A DNA stretch of 64,000 bases from Sipunculus nudus (lineage: Eukaryota > Annelida > Sipuncula > Golfingiida > Sipunculidae), in assembly GCA_026874595.1 (NCBI GenBank), contig CM049312.1, positions 50,595,429 to 50,659,428 of the forward strand, given 5' to 3'. The translations under genes and the position numbers were made by a program. Within the stretch, counting starts at the first letter, position 1. Each line of letters opens with the position of its first letter. Below are positions 1 through 11,715 of this stretch, piece by piece. The notes beneath the pieces are model-generated. The model was not told the DNA's origin. It searched no databases and saw nothing but the letters and a program-made list of their open reading frames with translations.

Positions 1-190
1 GCTTCAGTTCCAATGCCTTTTATATGTCATATGCCCCTTCCAATAAATATTTAAATGTTTAATATGAATAGAAATTAAGTACAAATAAAATGAAATATTA
101 AAAACATGTTTGTGTGACGTCACAGGAATATAAAACAAATATATTCCTTTATAAAATAACATTAAAACAGTAACATCTTCAAAAGATATT

Positions 191-203
191 TTAAATGAAT
201 ATA

Positions 204-238
<35 letters not shown>

Positions 239-261
239 TTTATAAGTATATACTAAATAAG

Positions 262-297
<36 letters not shown>

Positions 298-330
298 CTT
301 ACATATATATATTATAGTGTATATATAATA
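191..330. repeat. (TA)n-rich simple repeat
   Basis: Runs of alternating A and T broken by a few GTAT steps. The equivalent tract in the second copy (about 8105-8240) is 6 bases longer, which is the usual length instability of such tracts. Confidence 0.9.
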
Positions 331-384
331 TTGATATGTGTGTTTATATATGTTTATATTGTCATATATATTGTCTTTTCACAG

Positions 385-2300
385 GCCTTTATTATTAATT
401 GTTGATGTGGTCCAATTTAAGTTTCATCATTTTACACAGCATGTTCATTTCTTTCGGGTCACCCTGTGTTCTGTGTGCAGTAAGACCCTGGCCGCTTGGA
501 ATAAAAGGGTCAAGGCCAAGAAGTCATGTGTCAGATAAAACCCAAATCATGTCTTTTTCAGTGCAAATGTAAACCTGACTCAAACGACTTACAAGAATAA
601 TGATTTATTTACCTAGAACATGATCAAGGTAAGAGGAGGCAGGTTTTGCCTATATTTCATTGGAGACCCAACAGGATTTAATCCAATTCCAGTGAGAATA
701 CCAACTTGTCAGCTTCTCAGTGCCATACAATTTATTCCTTTCATTCTTTATCAGTGGAACTTGAACATCATTGCAGTGGCATAAGACCAGTTAAATAGTT
801 ACATGGGCCAACACACCTTTGGTGCAGAGAATACCAAGTGCGAGCGTACATGTTTGGTCTGAGAGAGCATGTCACGCATAACTGAGCAGGGGCTGAAGTG
901 CTGGACATGCATGCACCGTCATGTTTTTTTCATAAATTATCAAACATAGGTAGGGCAATTCAAATAAGGAAACATACAACGGTATTAAAAAAATATACCG
1001 GTATGTGTATTTAATATATATATGTGTGTGCATGTGTATTATATAAATATATATATATATAATTATATATATATATAATCACTTAAATTACAAGTTGGTG
1101 CAATATGACATGAAGCCAAGTTGTTTTCCATGTGTGCACAATGTGTTCAAAAATAAAAGGTTCCCCTTCTTCTATTAAACAGTACAAAATTGTTTTCCCC
1201 TTTAAAGAAAAAATGTTCCATTTCTTGAAAAATAGAATAACTCTTGGTAGTAAGTATTAAAACAGAACATTTCACTGGTAAAGTGGAAACTATTATTTTA
1301 GTAGAAGTAGTTTTAATAAGTAGTTATTCTATTATGACTTGTTTTCCTGCAAAAAAAATGCAAATTGAATCCCAATGAATCAGCTTTGCCTGGGGCCTGC
1401 TTAATACAGATTCATACGGTATATATAGTATTTCTGAGTACCGGTAATTTTATGTTACAGATCCAGACACTGCCTCCATCAAGCTCGAGGCAAGTGGCTC
1501 CAGCATTAATATCAGGAACTGAGAGAGAGGATGCACGAGTACATGGCAGAGACAGGGTGTCGAGGTTACCCTGGATTTGTGGAGAAGAAGGCCCATGTTT
1601 GGATATAAAGTAAATGAGATATCTAAGGTTTGCTAATCCTGACAGCCAGTGGCGTCAATTTATCTTTAAGTTCCAAGACTCTTGGGGGGGGGGGGGGGGT
1701 GGAGTCACAGACACACACATAAGGGTCTGTATGACACATTTTCTAAATCCTGGATCCGCCCCTGTATATGGGTAATTACTTCCTGATTTTCTATTAAAAA
1801 ATCTATATTACAATCACTAGTCCTACCAGTGAAAATACTCTTTCAGATGATACTATAATCCCAATGGATCTTTAGGCTAAAGGTAAACAAGTTACTAGTG
1901 ACGTGTTGCATGCATGATCCTGTTTACAATGTGCAGATTCTTCAACATGAGAATAACAAGTCTCCTACAATAATAATATGAGAAGCCAGAGGCACCCAAT
2001 CTTTTTCATCATGTAAATGATTTCATTATTTTACTTTGTGTAGGTGAATTCAAGGTTTTATATAATACCTGATCTATCAGTAAATTATTCCAAGCAAACT
2101 GATTCTTGATTTGGCTAACTTGACATTCATTGGTAGAGGGAGACTTCTTTGGAATATATCTGGATGAGGAGGCATGATGGAGTTGATGGCTAAATGAGAT
2201 GACATGGCAGCCATCCTGAAGGATAAGAACCAGGTGGCAGTGAAATACCCAGACAGCATGAAGATGTTAGCTGGTTTGAATTCATCAGAGCCATCAGCAG
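385..2300 (+). other. Exon-like blocks, copy 1 (three, unproven)
   Basis: Three blocks have an open frame and a good splice donor on the plus strand: 385-479 (acceptor TTTTCACAG, donor GTAAGA), 1461-1609 (acceptor TGTTACAG, donor GTAAAT) and about 2198-2300 (donor GTAATC; open frame starting DDMAAILKDKNQVAVKYPD). In order they suggest a spliced plus-strand transcript, but I could not join them in one reading frame and recognise no domain. They repeat in the second copy behind a first-exon candidate at 7089. The stretches between hold AT repeats, a small hAT-like repeat and no other coding signal. Confidence 0.25.
1647..1764. mobile_element. hAT-like miniature element or fragment
   Basis: The block begins CAGTGGCGTCAAT and ends with the reverse complement of CAGGGGCGGATCCAG, which are related terminal inverted repeats of the CAGNGGCG type usual for hAT transposons. 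A run of 17-19 G lies inside. No matching 8-bp flanking duplication is visible, so the borders are approximate. It is too short to encode anything. A similar end occurs at 24299, in the insertion inside the DIRS Gag. Confidence 0.45.
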
Positions 2301-2548
2301 GTAATCTTGGACCACCTTATAAGTAGCTGTATAGTTCTTTTTGAAATATTGTACATGATTTTAATCTGTCTGCTAATCAGTTGAGTACGGTTGTACAATT
2401 TTCAGTATCTTGTCCATCTTCTGTAACAATCATGGCTTTCATGGCCCGTCCAAGACAAGCACACTACTTCTAGGCTATGATTTTATCTTTCCACCTCCCA
2501 GGTATAAATCATGTGTTCTACCTGTTAGAGTACAGAAGCTGCCTAATT

Positions 2549-2750
2549 TTTTTTAGCTCAGCTGACTATACGTTATCTGAGCTATAGCCATTGTCCGTCG
2601 TCTGTCCGTCCGTTAGATTGGCACGTTTTGAAATCATTAGACCTATGAATCCAAAATTTGGCAAACTGTTAGATGTCCCCAAAATCTCCTACCAAACCGG
2701 AAACTGGGTCACTGTGACTTCATTCCTTTGAGAAATTAAGGGAAAACCTC
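2549..2750 (+). repeat. Dispersed repeat (AGCTCAGCTGA...CCGTCCGTC type)
   Basis: Begins TTTTTTTTAGCTCAGCTGAC and contains GAGCTATAGCCATTG followed by repeated CCGTC steps. A related sequence lies in inverse orientation at 36425-36500. The pattern resembles repeats common in molluscan genomes, but the family is not assigned. The second-copy equivalent is near 10461-10662. Confidence 0.5.
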
Positions 2751-3577
2751 AGGTTTCCATTAAAAACCTATTATCACACTTCGGGACTGCCTTATATCAA
2801 AACCACTGATCTGTCTGTTTTTCTTTCTTAATATTTACCAGAAGTACTGGTATTCTCCTATATATTTTCCATATACATGCTGGAAATTAAGTCTGTTAAG
2901 TGTAATTTCTTCAAGTTGTGCGCCCGAATATAATGGACTAAGTAAATTACAAATTCAGGAAATTTACTCACCTAACATTAAATTTTGGAAGCTAGAGACC
3001 TTTCGTTCAAGTATTTAACTTTGTTTAAATTAAGATTCAATTGTATACCCAAGATTAGATCTGAATTAATAAATTTTTTTAAATTATTAGCATAAAAATA
3101 AAATCAGTACCTTCAATTTTGACCATGGCACTTTTTTTTTTCCTGTGAGTACTGTTGATTAAATTTTCACAGCATGTAAACTTAAGTATTTGATTTGTTT
3201 AAACCTGAAATTAGAAAATAAAAGCTCAGAAATTAGGCTAATAATTGAATTTATTTTGTTCAGGCTCTTATTATAGTCACGTGCTTTGTCCAGATGCAGG
3301 CAGTCCACTCCTGGTCACTGGAAGTTAAGTAAGCTATGCCAGGGTTCCTGATCTGTTACAGGTCACTGGGGGGAGATCCCCTGCTGTGACAGGTGTACAG
3401 TTATTCTCATTTCAACTCCCCCCCACCTTTATTTTTAAATAAAGGGACTGCAGGGGCCTGGATCTCCAGAATATAATTATTGACGTTCACGGGAGGGGGG
3501 ACTGGGCCCCTCCGTTTTTTTTTTTTTGACCCAATTAAAAAAAACTAGAGCACTTTCAGCTTGCAAATCAAAGAAAG

Positions 3578-3802
3578 GGGCCTGGACAGCTGAGTGGCAA
3601 AACGTTCGGCCTTTTCCGCTGGCGACCAGGGTACGATTCCCGGTGGGGTTATGAGGGTGGGTTGTAGTTGCCCGTCCAAGGTTTCCTCCGGGTCCTCCGG
3701 TTTCCTCCACCCTTAGCGATTACCAAGCGCCAACATCCGAGCCATGGAGAGTGCGTCGTATTAGTTATTATAACTAGTTGTACAATCCATGTAAAATAAA
3801 AA
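3578..3802 (+). mobile_element. tRNA-derived SINE, copy 1
   Basis: The 5' part looks like a tRNA-derived pol III promoter. The A box is AGCTGAGTGG at 3588-3597 and the B box is GGTACGATTCC near 3629, one base off the GGTTCGANTCC consensus. It is followed by a conserved body containing GGGTTGTAGTTGCCCGTCC and CTCCGGTTTCCTCC, then an A-rich end near 3800. The same organisation recurs at 17000-17160. It belongs to the invertebrate tRNA-SINE group; the named family is not determined. A SINE codes for no protein and depends on a LINE for movement. Confidence 0.75.
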
Positions 3803-4045
3803 AAGTTTATGATAAGTTTACAAGAATTAAAAAAAATCAGATCCTGAAAAGGGAAAGGGATAAAAAGGTGTTCACAGATCTGAGTCCAAAAATAAATTAA
3901 TTCATATTTGTCAAATATAATCATAATTTTTTGCCGAAATTACTGGAAAAGACACTTATCAAACATACACTTACCTCAGACGGATATTGCAATGACACAC
4001 ACAAATACGTATATAAACACACTCATACAGATAATCACACACCAA

Positions 4046-4050
<5 letters not shown>

Positions 4051-4110
<60 letters not shown>
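4051..4110. repeat. (AT)n microsatellite
   Basis: Uninterrupted TA repeat of about 60 bases. The second copy (about 11964-12016) is 8 bases shorter overall. From here to 5027 I see no gene; 4735-4845 holds two copies of a unit of about 55 bases that includes TTTTATAATGGGCT. Confidence 0.95.
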
Positions 4111-4115
<5 letters not shown>

Positions 4116-5027
4116 ATCTTTGGTGGAGTTTAGGTATACCTAATCTGTGCAGCTGAAGATAACAGAGATAAAGATGCAGAATCTGATTCAGCTGCTATAA
4201 GGTTTGATGGTGCTTTAACTGTATGGCGCAGGATAATGGGACTTTTTTCTCACTGACGTCTCACAAAGGCAAATTAAATAACAGAGATGCCCGCCGCCCG
4301 GTCATCAAACTCACTCGCTCTCACAGACAGATCATTATAACATTTCTGCAAAGACTATAGGAAATAGGAAAACTGCAGACTGCAGATGGAAAAAGGTAAA
4401 ATTAGATGTATTATGTAAATAAACGTATGGCATTGATTTGAGATTCTTTTGTAAAGAACGCTGCACGTGTGAGGGGAGTGGAGTTATAATGGACAATGAC
4501 GTCACTACATCATCTTTTCTGTGGGAAGGTTGCCAGACTTACTGGACCACCATATACGTCTCCAGTTCACGCATACTCGCATTCGCACATGGAAACACAC
4601 GTGACAGTTAACCACAGGGGACAATAAACAGAATTAGTAAACTGATGCCACATGGTGTAATATAATGCACTGAGTTAATAAATAAAAGATCCTTCATCTG
4701 TCAGCTTATGCAATATAGTGTTACGATGCAGTGAGATATTAAACAGAAGACAGATTGAAGACACGTAGTTTTATAATGGGCTAAGACATTAAACAGAAGA
4801 CAGATTGGGGACACATAGTTTTATAATGGGCTGAGTCAAAAAAACATAAGATACTTTCCTCCGTAGTCAACTATTGTCACATGATATTACAATGCAGAGT
4901 CAATAAACAGAATGATGGTGTTGTAATGCAAGAAACTGGGCAACTAACAGAAAATAATTGATCATTCAGCTAATATAGTATGATAGTATACATGGTATTT
5001 CACTGGTTGGTTTTGATTTATCAAAGT

Positions 5028-5828
5028 TTAAAGGCGTGTTTGTCCCGGTCTAACTTCCTCTCTTTCTCTCCTCGCGATCTCTTCTCTTATCTTCTCATCT
5101 CTTTCCATCCTCGCCTTCTCTTGTTTCTGTTCATTCTCCATAAAGTAATTATTACGCAATTGGTATTCCTTTCGCTTATCAAATGTGTCTGTTTTCTCTT
5201 GTTGAAAAAGGGGTAACCGGTCGTCCCTCACCTCGTGCTTATCATTGGGTAGTGCTTTCTTCCCTTGCCAGGTGTCGCCACCTTTATGAAGGACGTGTTC
5301 CTCTTCAAATGCATTCATCAAAGTGTCTGTAATTTTTACCTGTTCCGGGTCAGACAGGGCTTCATACCCTGAGTGTATTTGCTTACTGCTTGAATGTGGG
5401 GCGTTCTTACGATCTTGAATATTTTTATAAAAATCCCGTAACACAGCGTGGTTTGGGATCTGGGCCAGGCGGGGGCCACCTCGGCTGGCCTGCTCCTCAT
5501 TACCCTGTACTACTTTTGGAGTCATTTTTCCGTTTGGACTCCACATTTCAAAATCCTCATCTTTACCCTCCATTAATTTCTCCATAATCTTTTCATGGAA
5601 TTTAATCTCGTCCTCCCCCAGTGGCATATCTTTCCAGGACATGTCATTCATGGTGTCATGTTTATTTATTGCCATCATTATGTCGGTAGGGTCGAGCTCT
5701 TCCTCGTCCGTTTGCTCCATTAAAAGCTCCATCATGGGCGGTGGGGCTTTGTCGGACCTGACCACGGCCAAGGTGATCCCCAGCAACAGCAGCGTCCAAA
5801 CGTAACCCATGTCGGCCAACGTGTCTGT
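5028..5828 (-). CDS. Secreted charged protein, unknown family (copy 1)
   Basis: The reading frame runs from Met at 5810 to a stop at 5028, giving 260 residues. A longer frame starts at 5837, but TTTGTTGCAG ending at 5829 looks like a 3' splice site, so the exon probably starts at 5828 and the Met at 5810 is preferred. Residues 1-19 (MGYVWTLLLLGITLAVVRS) form a clear signal peptide. The mature part is very hydrophilic: an acidic, Met-rich N-terminal third, a central Pro/Gly-containing linker, and a Lys/Glu/Arg-rich C-terminal 50 residues likely to form a helix or coiled coil. No cysteine pattern or catalytic motif is visible. Codon-level conservation with the second copy supports coding. At least one 5' non-coding exon is expected upstream. 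I do not recognise the family. Confidence 0.65.
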   Translation of the reverse strand, partial: TDTLADMGYVWTLLLLGITLAVVRSDKAPPPMMELLMEQTDEEELDPTDIMMAINKHDTMNDMSWKDMPLGEDEIKFHEKIMEKLMEGKDEDFEMWSPNGKMTPKVVQGNEEQASRGGPRLAQIPNHAVLRDFYKNIQDRKNAPHSSSKQIHSGYEALSDPEQVKITDTLMNAFEEEHVLHKGGDTWQGKKALPNDKHEVRDDRLPLFQQEKTDTFDKRKEYQLRNNYFMENEQKQEKARMERDEKIREEIARREREEVRPGQTRL

Positions 5829-6214
5829 CTGCAACAAAACGCAATAAATGTTAAGATATTATAAAAAAAAAACAGAAAAAAGATAGTTATAACTCGTTTA
5901 ATGTTGAATGAAGCGGGCAATAACTTGCCCCTGGTGATTAGATATAACCATAACAGAAAGGACCTGCAGAGTCAGAGCAGGTGGGTTAGATAACGACTAT
6001 AAAAATATCAGTCACTCAAGATGAGCGTTCTAAATGTGGTATAATATTTGGTGTATTTGTCGGCAAGCTCATGAATGTTTGTATAATGTTACAGTATATG
6101 ACATAGACATTCGTAATGGGGGATTTTTTCCTGATACAGAATTGTATCAGTTAGCCGATGAAATCGACAGGCTTTACAGGTTGTCAGGTACTGAAAACAA
6201 AAGGCATACAGGTT

Positions 6215-6645
6215 TTTAGACAATGGAATCAACAGGCAATCAGGTAGTTAAACAATATATTGAAGTAAGACAATGGAATCAACAGGTAAACAGGTAGTTT
6301 AAGACAGGCTGCTCTATTTCATCAGGCAAACAGGAAGTAAGACAATGAAATCAACAGGCAAACAGGTAGTTTAAACAATGCAATCAACAGACAAACAGGT
6401 AGTTAGAGAATGAAATCAACAGGCAAACAGGTTTTTAGGCAAAATATCAACAGGCACATATTAGATAGACAATGAAATAAACTGGTTCACAGGTAGTTAC
6501 ACAATGAAAACAACAGGCTTAACAGGAACTTAGACCATATAAACAAAAGTGTTTTACAAGTTATCATGAATACTTCATGCAGTAGATTATAAATCATGAG
6601 ACTTACAGGCAGTGAGACGATGAAATCAACAGGTTAACAGGCAGT
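6215..6645. repeat. Degenerate minisatellite, copy 1
   Basis: Irregular tandem copies built around AATCAACAGGCAAACAGGTAG, spaced roughly 30-50 bases apart. The unit is recognisable at least eight times with substitutions and small gaps. The 5829-6214 stretch before it shows no gene. Confidence 0.8.
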
Positions 6646-6828
6646 TAGCCGAGTGGTGCAACAAATTTTGAAAACATTATATATAACACCTTTATCATTT
6701 ATCATTGAACGGAATATCTGATTAGATAAGTCGACTAAGGAAACCAGACCATAGGCACAATGGTGAACATCCAATTCCAGGTAACGACTCGGTGTCCCCC
6801 ATTTATAACTTCCTTCACTCTAAAAACG

Positions 6829-7088
6829 GATTGGTTGAAACAGCTACCAAATTAATTGGTTGAAGCAGATATTGGTTAAAATCAACCATATATTGTTTGA
6901 GTAGAGCCCAGAATATTGGTTGACACCGACCGCGGCCAATTGGTTGCCCACAAACTGATAATCTGATACAAAGTAACATTTAGATTTGTTTCCGACACGG
7001 GGGCACGTGCGCGATCGCCTTTCCTCATTGGATGCTGCATAGGAGCTGCGTGTTTGTCCACGTGTTTTGTAGCGTCTTCTAGTTCAAC
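6829..7088 (+). promoter_or_regulatory. Candidate promoter with CCAAT cluster and E-boxes
   Basis: ATTGG (CCAAT on the other strand) occurs six times: near 6830, 6856, 6871, 6915, 6940 and 7027. Five of them extend to ATTGGTT. Two CACGTG E-boxes lie at 7004-7009 and 7059-7064, the first followed by GCGCGATCGC. The cluster sits directly upstream of a first-exon candidate at 7089. NF-Y and bHLH factors bind such motifs in animals; their use here is inference. Confidence 0.45.
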
Positions 7089-7176
7089 ATGGACAAATTT
7101 GTGAAGAAGATACTTGAAAAGTTGAAGTTGAAGCAGGAGCAAGGGACCTGGGTGTTTTTCACAGGTCATATAAAGG
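7089..7176 (+). CDS. Candidate first coding exon, unknown protein
   Basis: ATG at 7089 (context CAACATGG) opens 29 codons plus one base: MDKFVKKILEKLKLKQEQGT, then a short hydrophobic and glycine end, followed directly by the splice donor GTAAGG at 7177. The N-terminal part is a Lys/Leu-rich amphipathic helix. The exon lies just downstream of the CCAAT/E-box cluster. The next exon would fall in the second duplicate; the exon-like blocks at 8295 and 9371 are candidates, but their phases do not join cleanly with this one. No family is recognised. Confidence 0.4.
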
Positions 7177-7777
7177 GTAAGGCTTATTTTTCTGGTTAGA
7201 TTTTACTGGCTTTGGTATTTAATTTGGCTGTAAAGTATTTTTAGAACTGACTTTAACCAGTGTATTTAGTTTAAAACCGACACGCTAAATTCATTGCCGT
7301 CATGATCGATTGATGATGTAAAAAACATTAGATCACTTCATTTGAATCCAATAACATCTTGCATATTCTAAGTCATCCGATTCTAAAAATGTTCATATTC
7401 CAAAGAGAAAATGTTCTTTTATTTTTTTGTACCCTTCTTAATTTTTCTTATGAATATGAAGCAGTGTTTTGGTGTAAATAAAAATTAATGGCTGACTGTT
7501 CTGCCACAGGGAGCACGATACGAAGGGAAACCATGCATACTGTCAAATAGTGCGCATGCGCAGACTAAATTTATTTGTTTGACAGATGTTAGAAGAAACA
7601 TAGGCGTGGCCCGTTGGAACATCGTTTCTTTGAAAAATATATATATAATATATATTGGTGACAAAAATCCTATAGGAAATCTTTACAGAAGGACACTAAC
7701 CTTGGGCCAAGTTGGCCCATAAAAAATGTTTAAGAAAAAATATAGAGATTTCAGGTAATTTTACACAATTTAAATTT

Positions 7778-7817
<40 letters not shown>

Positions 7818-7904
7818 GCACATGGGCAAAACTATTCCATTAAATTGCCCCCACCCCAACTTTCAATTTTTGTGTGGGGTGTCTGTGTGTGTGTGGGGGG
7901 GGGG
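7177..7904. other. Non-coding, probable intron
   Basis: AT-rich sequence after the splice donor, with an (AT)n tract near 7782-7814 and a (TG)n/G run at 7871-7905 that ends exactly where the second duplicate starts. No coding frame is supported. The G run at the junction is the kind of place where assemblies break. Confidence 0.5.
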
Positions 7905-8107
7905 GCTTCAGTTCCAATGCCTTTTATATGTCATATGCCCCTTCCAATAAATATTTAAATGTTTAATATGAATAGAAATTAAGTACAAATAAAATGAAAT
8001 ATTAAAAACATGTTTGTGTGACGTCACAGGAATATAAAACAAATATATTCCTTTATAAAATAACATTAAAACAGTAACATCTTCAAAAGATATTTTAAAT
8101 GAATATA

Positions 8108-8148
<41 letters not shown>

Positions 8149-8171
8149 TTTATAAGTATATACTAAATAAG

Positions 8172-8207
<36 letters not shown>

Positions 8208-8294
8208 CTTACATATATATATTATAGTGTATATATAATATTGATATGTGTGTTTATATATGTTTATATTGTCATATATATTGTCTTTTCACAG

Positions 8295-8389
8295 GCCTTT
8301 ATTATTAATTGTTGATGTGGTCCAATTTAAGTTTCATCATTTTACACAGCATGTTCATTTCTTTCGGGTCACCCTGTGTTCTGTGTGCA
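8295..8389 (+). other. Exon-like block A (copy 2)
   Basis: Acceptor TCTTTTCACAG, 95 bases, donor GTAAGA. One frame is open throughout (PLLLIVDVVQFKFHHFTQHV...), but it does not match the phase left by the exon at 7089. An internal acceptor (TTTACACAG) allows a shorter exon with compatible phase. Low confidence. Confidence 0.25.
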
Positions 8390-9370
8390 GTAAGACCCTG
8401 GCCGCTTGGAATAAAAGGGTCAAGGCCAAGAAGTCATGTGTCAGATAAAACCCAAATCATGTCTTTTTCAGTGCAAATGTAAACCTGACTCAAACGACTT
8501 ACAAGAATAATGATTTATTTACCTAGAACATGATCAAGGTAAGAGGAGGCAGGTTTTGCCTATATTTCATTGGAGACCCAACAGGATTTAATCCAATTCC
8601 AGTGAGAATACCAACTTGTCAGCTTCTCAGTGCCATACAATTTATTCCTTTCATTCTTTATCAGTGGAACTTGAACATCATTGCAGTGGCATAAGACCAG
8701 TTAAATAGTTACATGGGCCAACACACCTTTGGTGCAGAGAATACCAAGTGCGAGCGTACATGTTTGGTCTGAGAGAGCATGTCACGCATAACTGAGCAGG
8801 GGCTGAAGTGCTGGACATGCATGCACCGTCATGTTTTTTTCATAAATTATCAAACATAGGTAGGGCAATTCAAATAAGGAAACATACAACGGTATTAAAA
8901 AAATATACCGGTATGTGTATTTAATATATATATGTGTGTGCATGTGTATTATATAAATATATATATATATAATTATATATATATATAATCACTTAAATTA
9001 CAAGTTGGTGCAATATGACATGAAGCCAAGTTGTTTTCCATGTGTGCACAATGTGTTCAAAAATAAAAGGTTCCCCTTCTTCTATTAAACAGTACAAAAT
9101 TGTTTTCCCCTTTAAAGAAAAAATGTTCCATTTCTTGAAAAATAGAATAACTCTTGGTAGTAAGTATTAAAACAGAACATTTCACTGGTAAAGTGGAAAC
9201 TATTATTTTAGTAGAAGTAGTTTTAATAAGTAGTTATTCTATTATGACTTGTTTTCCTGCAAAAAAAATGCAAATTGAATCCCAATGAATCAGCTTTGCC
9301 TGGGGCCTGCTTAATACAGATTCATACGGTATATATAGTATTTCTGAGTACCGGTAATTTTATGTTACAG

Positions 9371-9519
9371 ATCCAGACACTGCCTCCATCAAGCTCGAGG
9401 CAAGTGGCTCCAGCATTAATATCAGGAACTGAGAGAGAGGATGCACGAGTACATGGCAGAGACAGGGTGTCGAGGTTACCCTGGATTTGTGGAGAAGAAG
9501 GCCCATGTTTGGATATAAA
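9371..9519 (+). other. Exon-like block B (copy 2)
   Basis: Acceptor TGTTACAG and donor GTAAAT bracket 149 bases. The first frame is fully open. A different frame, starting after a TAA near 9418, reads RERMHEYMAETGCRGYPGFV, which looks more protein-like. The conflict between the two frames is why this is only a candidate. Confidence 0.22.
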
Positions 9520-10109
9520 GTAAATGAGATATCTAAGGTTTGCTAATCCTGACAGCCAGTGGCGTCAATTTATCTTTAAGTTCCAAGACTCTTGGGGGGG
9601 GGGGGGGGGGGTGGAGTCACAGACACACACATAAGGGTCTGTATGACACATTTTCTAAATCCTGGATCCGCCCCTGTATATGGGTAATTACTTCCTGATT
9701 TTCTATTAAAAAATCTATATTACAATCACTAGTCCTACCAGTGAAAATACTCTTTCAGATGATACTATAATCCCAATGGATCTTTAGGCTAAAGGTAAAC
9801 AAGTTACTAGTGACGTGTTGCATGCATGATCCTGTTTACAATGTGCAGATTCTTCAACATGAGAATAACAAGTCTCCTACAATAATAATATGAGAAGCCA
9901 GAGGCACCCAATCTTTTTCATCATGTAAATGATTTCATTATTTTACTTTGTGTAGGTGAATTCAAGGTTTTATATAATACCTGATCTATCAGTAAATTAT
10001 TCCAAGCAAACTGATTCTTGATTTGGCTAACTTGACATTCATTGGTAGAGGGAGACTTCTTTGGAATATATCTGGATGAGGAGGCATGATGGAGTTGATG
10101 GCTAAATGA

Positions 10110-10212
10110 GATGACATGGCAGCCATCCTGAAGGATAAGAACCAGGTGGCAGTGAAATACCCAGACAGCATGAAGATGTTAGCTGGTTTGAATTCATCAG
10201 AGCCATCAGCAG
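10110..10212 (+). other. Exon-like block C (copy 2)
   Basis: Open frame DDMAAILKDKNQVAVKYPD continuing to a GTAATC donor at 10213. Upstream in the same frame is a TGA after MELMAK, so the 5' border is uncertain. No domain is recognised. Confidence 0.25.
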
Positions 10213-11490
10213 GTAATCTTGGACCACCTTATAAGTAGCTGTATAGTTCTTTTTGAAATATTGTACATGATTTTAATCTGTCTGCTAATCAGTTGAGTAC
10301 GGTTGTACAATTTTCAGTATCTTGTCCATCTTCTGTAACAATCATGGCTTTCATGGCCCGTCCAAGACAAGCACACTACTTCTAGGCTATGATTTTATCT
10401 TTCCACCTCCCAGGTATAAATCATGTGTTCTACCTGTTAGAGTACAGAAGCTGCCTAATTTTTTTTAGCTCAGCTGACTATACGTTATCTGAGCTATAGC
10501 CATTGTCCGTCGTCTGTCCGTCCGTTAGATTGGCACGTTTTGAAATCATTAGACCTATGAATCCAAAATTTGGCAAACTGTTAGATGTCCCCAAAATCTC
10601 CTACCAAACCGGAAACTGGGTCACTGTGACTTCATTCCTTTGAGAAATTAAGGGAAAACCTCAGGTTTCCATTAAAAACCTATTATCACACTTCGGGACT
10701 GCCTTATATCAAAACCACTGATCTGTCTGTTTTTCTTTCTTAATATTTACCAGAAGTACTGGTATTCTCCTATATATTTTCCATATACATGCTGGAAATT
10801 AAGTCTGTTAAGTGTAATTTCTTCAAGTTGTGCGCCCGAATATAATGGACTAAGTAAATTACAAATTCAGGAAATTTACTCACCTAACATTAAATTTTGG
10901 AAGCTAGAGACCTTTCGTTCAAGTATTTAACTTTGTTTAAATTAAGATTCAATTGTATACCCAAGATTAGATCTGAATTAATAAATTTTTTTAAATTATT
11001 AGCATAAAAATAAAATCAGTACCTTCAATTTTGACCATGGCACTTTTTTTTTTCCTGTGAGTACTGTTGATTAAATTTTCACAGCATGTAAACTTAAGTA
11101 TTTGATTTGTTTAAACCTGAAATTAGAAAATAAAAGCTCAGAAATTAGGCTAATAATTGAATTTATTTTGTTCAGGCTCTTATTATAGTCACGTGCTTTG
11201 TCCAGATGCAGGCAGTCCACTCCTGGTCACTGGAAGTTAAGTAAGCTATGCCAGGGTTCCTGATCTGTTACAGGTCACTGGGGGGAGATCCCCTGCTGTG
11301 ACAGGTGTACAGTTATTCTCATTTCAACTCCCCCCCACCTTTATTTTTAAATAAAGGGACTGCAGGGGCCTGGATCTCCAGAATATAATTATTGACGTTC
11401 ACGGGAGGGGGGACTGGGCCCCTCCGTTTTTTTTTTTTTTGACCCAATTAAAAAAAACTAGAGCACTTTCAGCTTGCAAATCAAAGAAAG

Positions 11491-11715
11491 GGGCCTGGAC
11501 AGCTGAGTGGCAAAACGTTCGGCCTTTTCCGCTGGCGACCAGGGTACGATTCCCGGTGGGGTTATGAGGGTGGGTTGTAGTTGCCCGTCCAAGGTTTCCT
11601 CCGGGTCCTCCGGTTTCCTCCACCCTTAGCGATTACCAAGCGCCAACATCCGAGCCATGGAGAGTGCGTCGTATTAGTTATTATAACTAGTTGTACAATC
11701 CATGTAAAATAAAAA
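11491..11715 (+). mobile_element. tRNA-derived SINE, copy 2
   Basis: Second-duplicate equivalent of the SINE at 3578-3802, with the same A- and B-box motifs and body. Because it lies inside the large duplication it is not an independent insertion. Confidence 0.75.

Larger units (their letters stand above)
1..6815. repeat. Duplicated segment, copy 1
   Basis: This segment is repeated almost exactly at 7905-14720. Differences found by eye are lengths of simple repeats (AT tracts near 200 and 4050-4110, a G run near 1685, a T run near 3520) and one substitution at 5308, which changes Phe to Tyr in the secreted-protein gene. Homology stops at 6815, where the two copies continue into unrelated sequence. 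Two readings fit: a very recent tandem duplication of a unit of about 7.9 kb whose left part lies outside the window, or two haplotypes placed end to end by an assembler. Confidence 0.97.

Noticed and set aside
3578-3660. A functional tRNA gene
   Set aside because: A- and B-box motifs are present, but no cloverleaf with an acceptor stem could be drawn and the conserved downstream body is that of a SINE.
5811-5837. Upstream Met at 5837 as the start of the secreted protein
   Set aside because: It lies in the probable intron just before the TTTGTTGCAG acceptor, and starting there would put ten residues before the signal peptide.
6882-7169. 95-codon minus-strand frame in the spacer
   Set aside because: It is antisense to the promoter and first-exon candidate, and its Leu/Gln-rich start is the complement of Lys/Glu codons.
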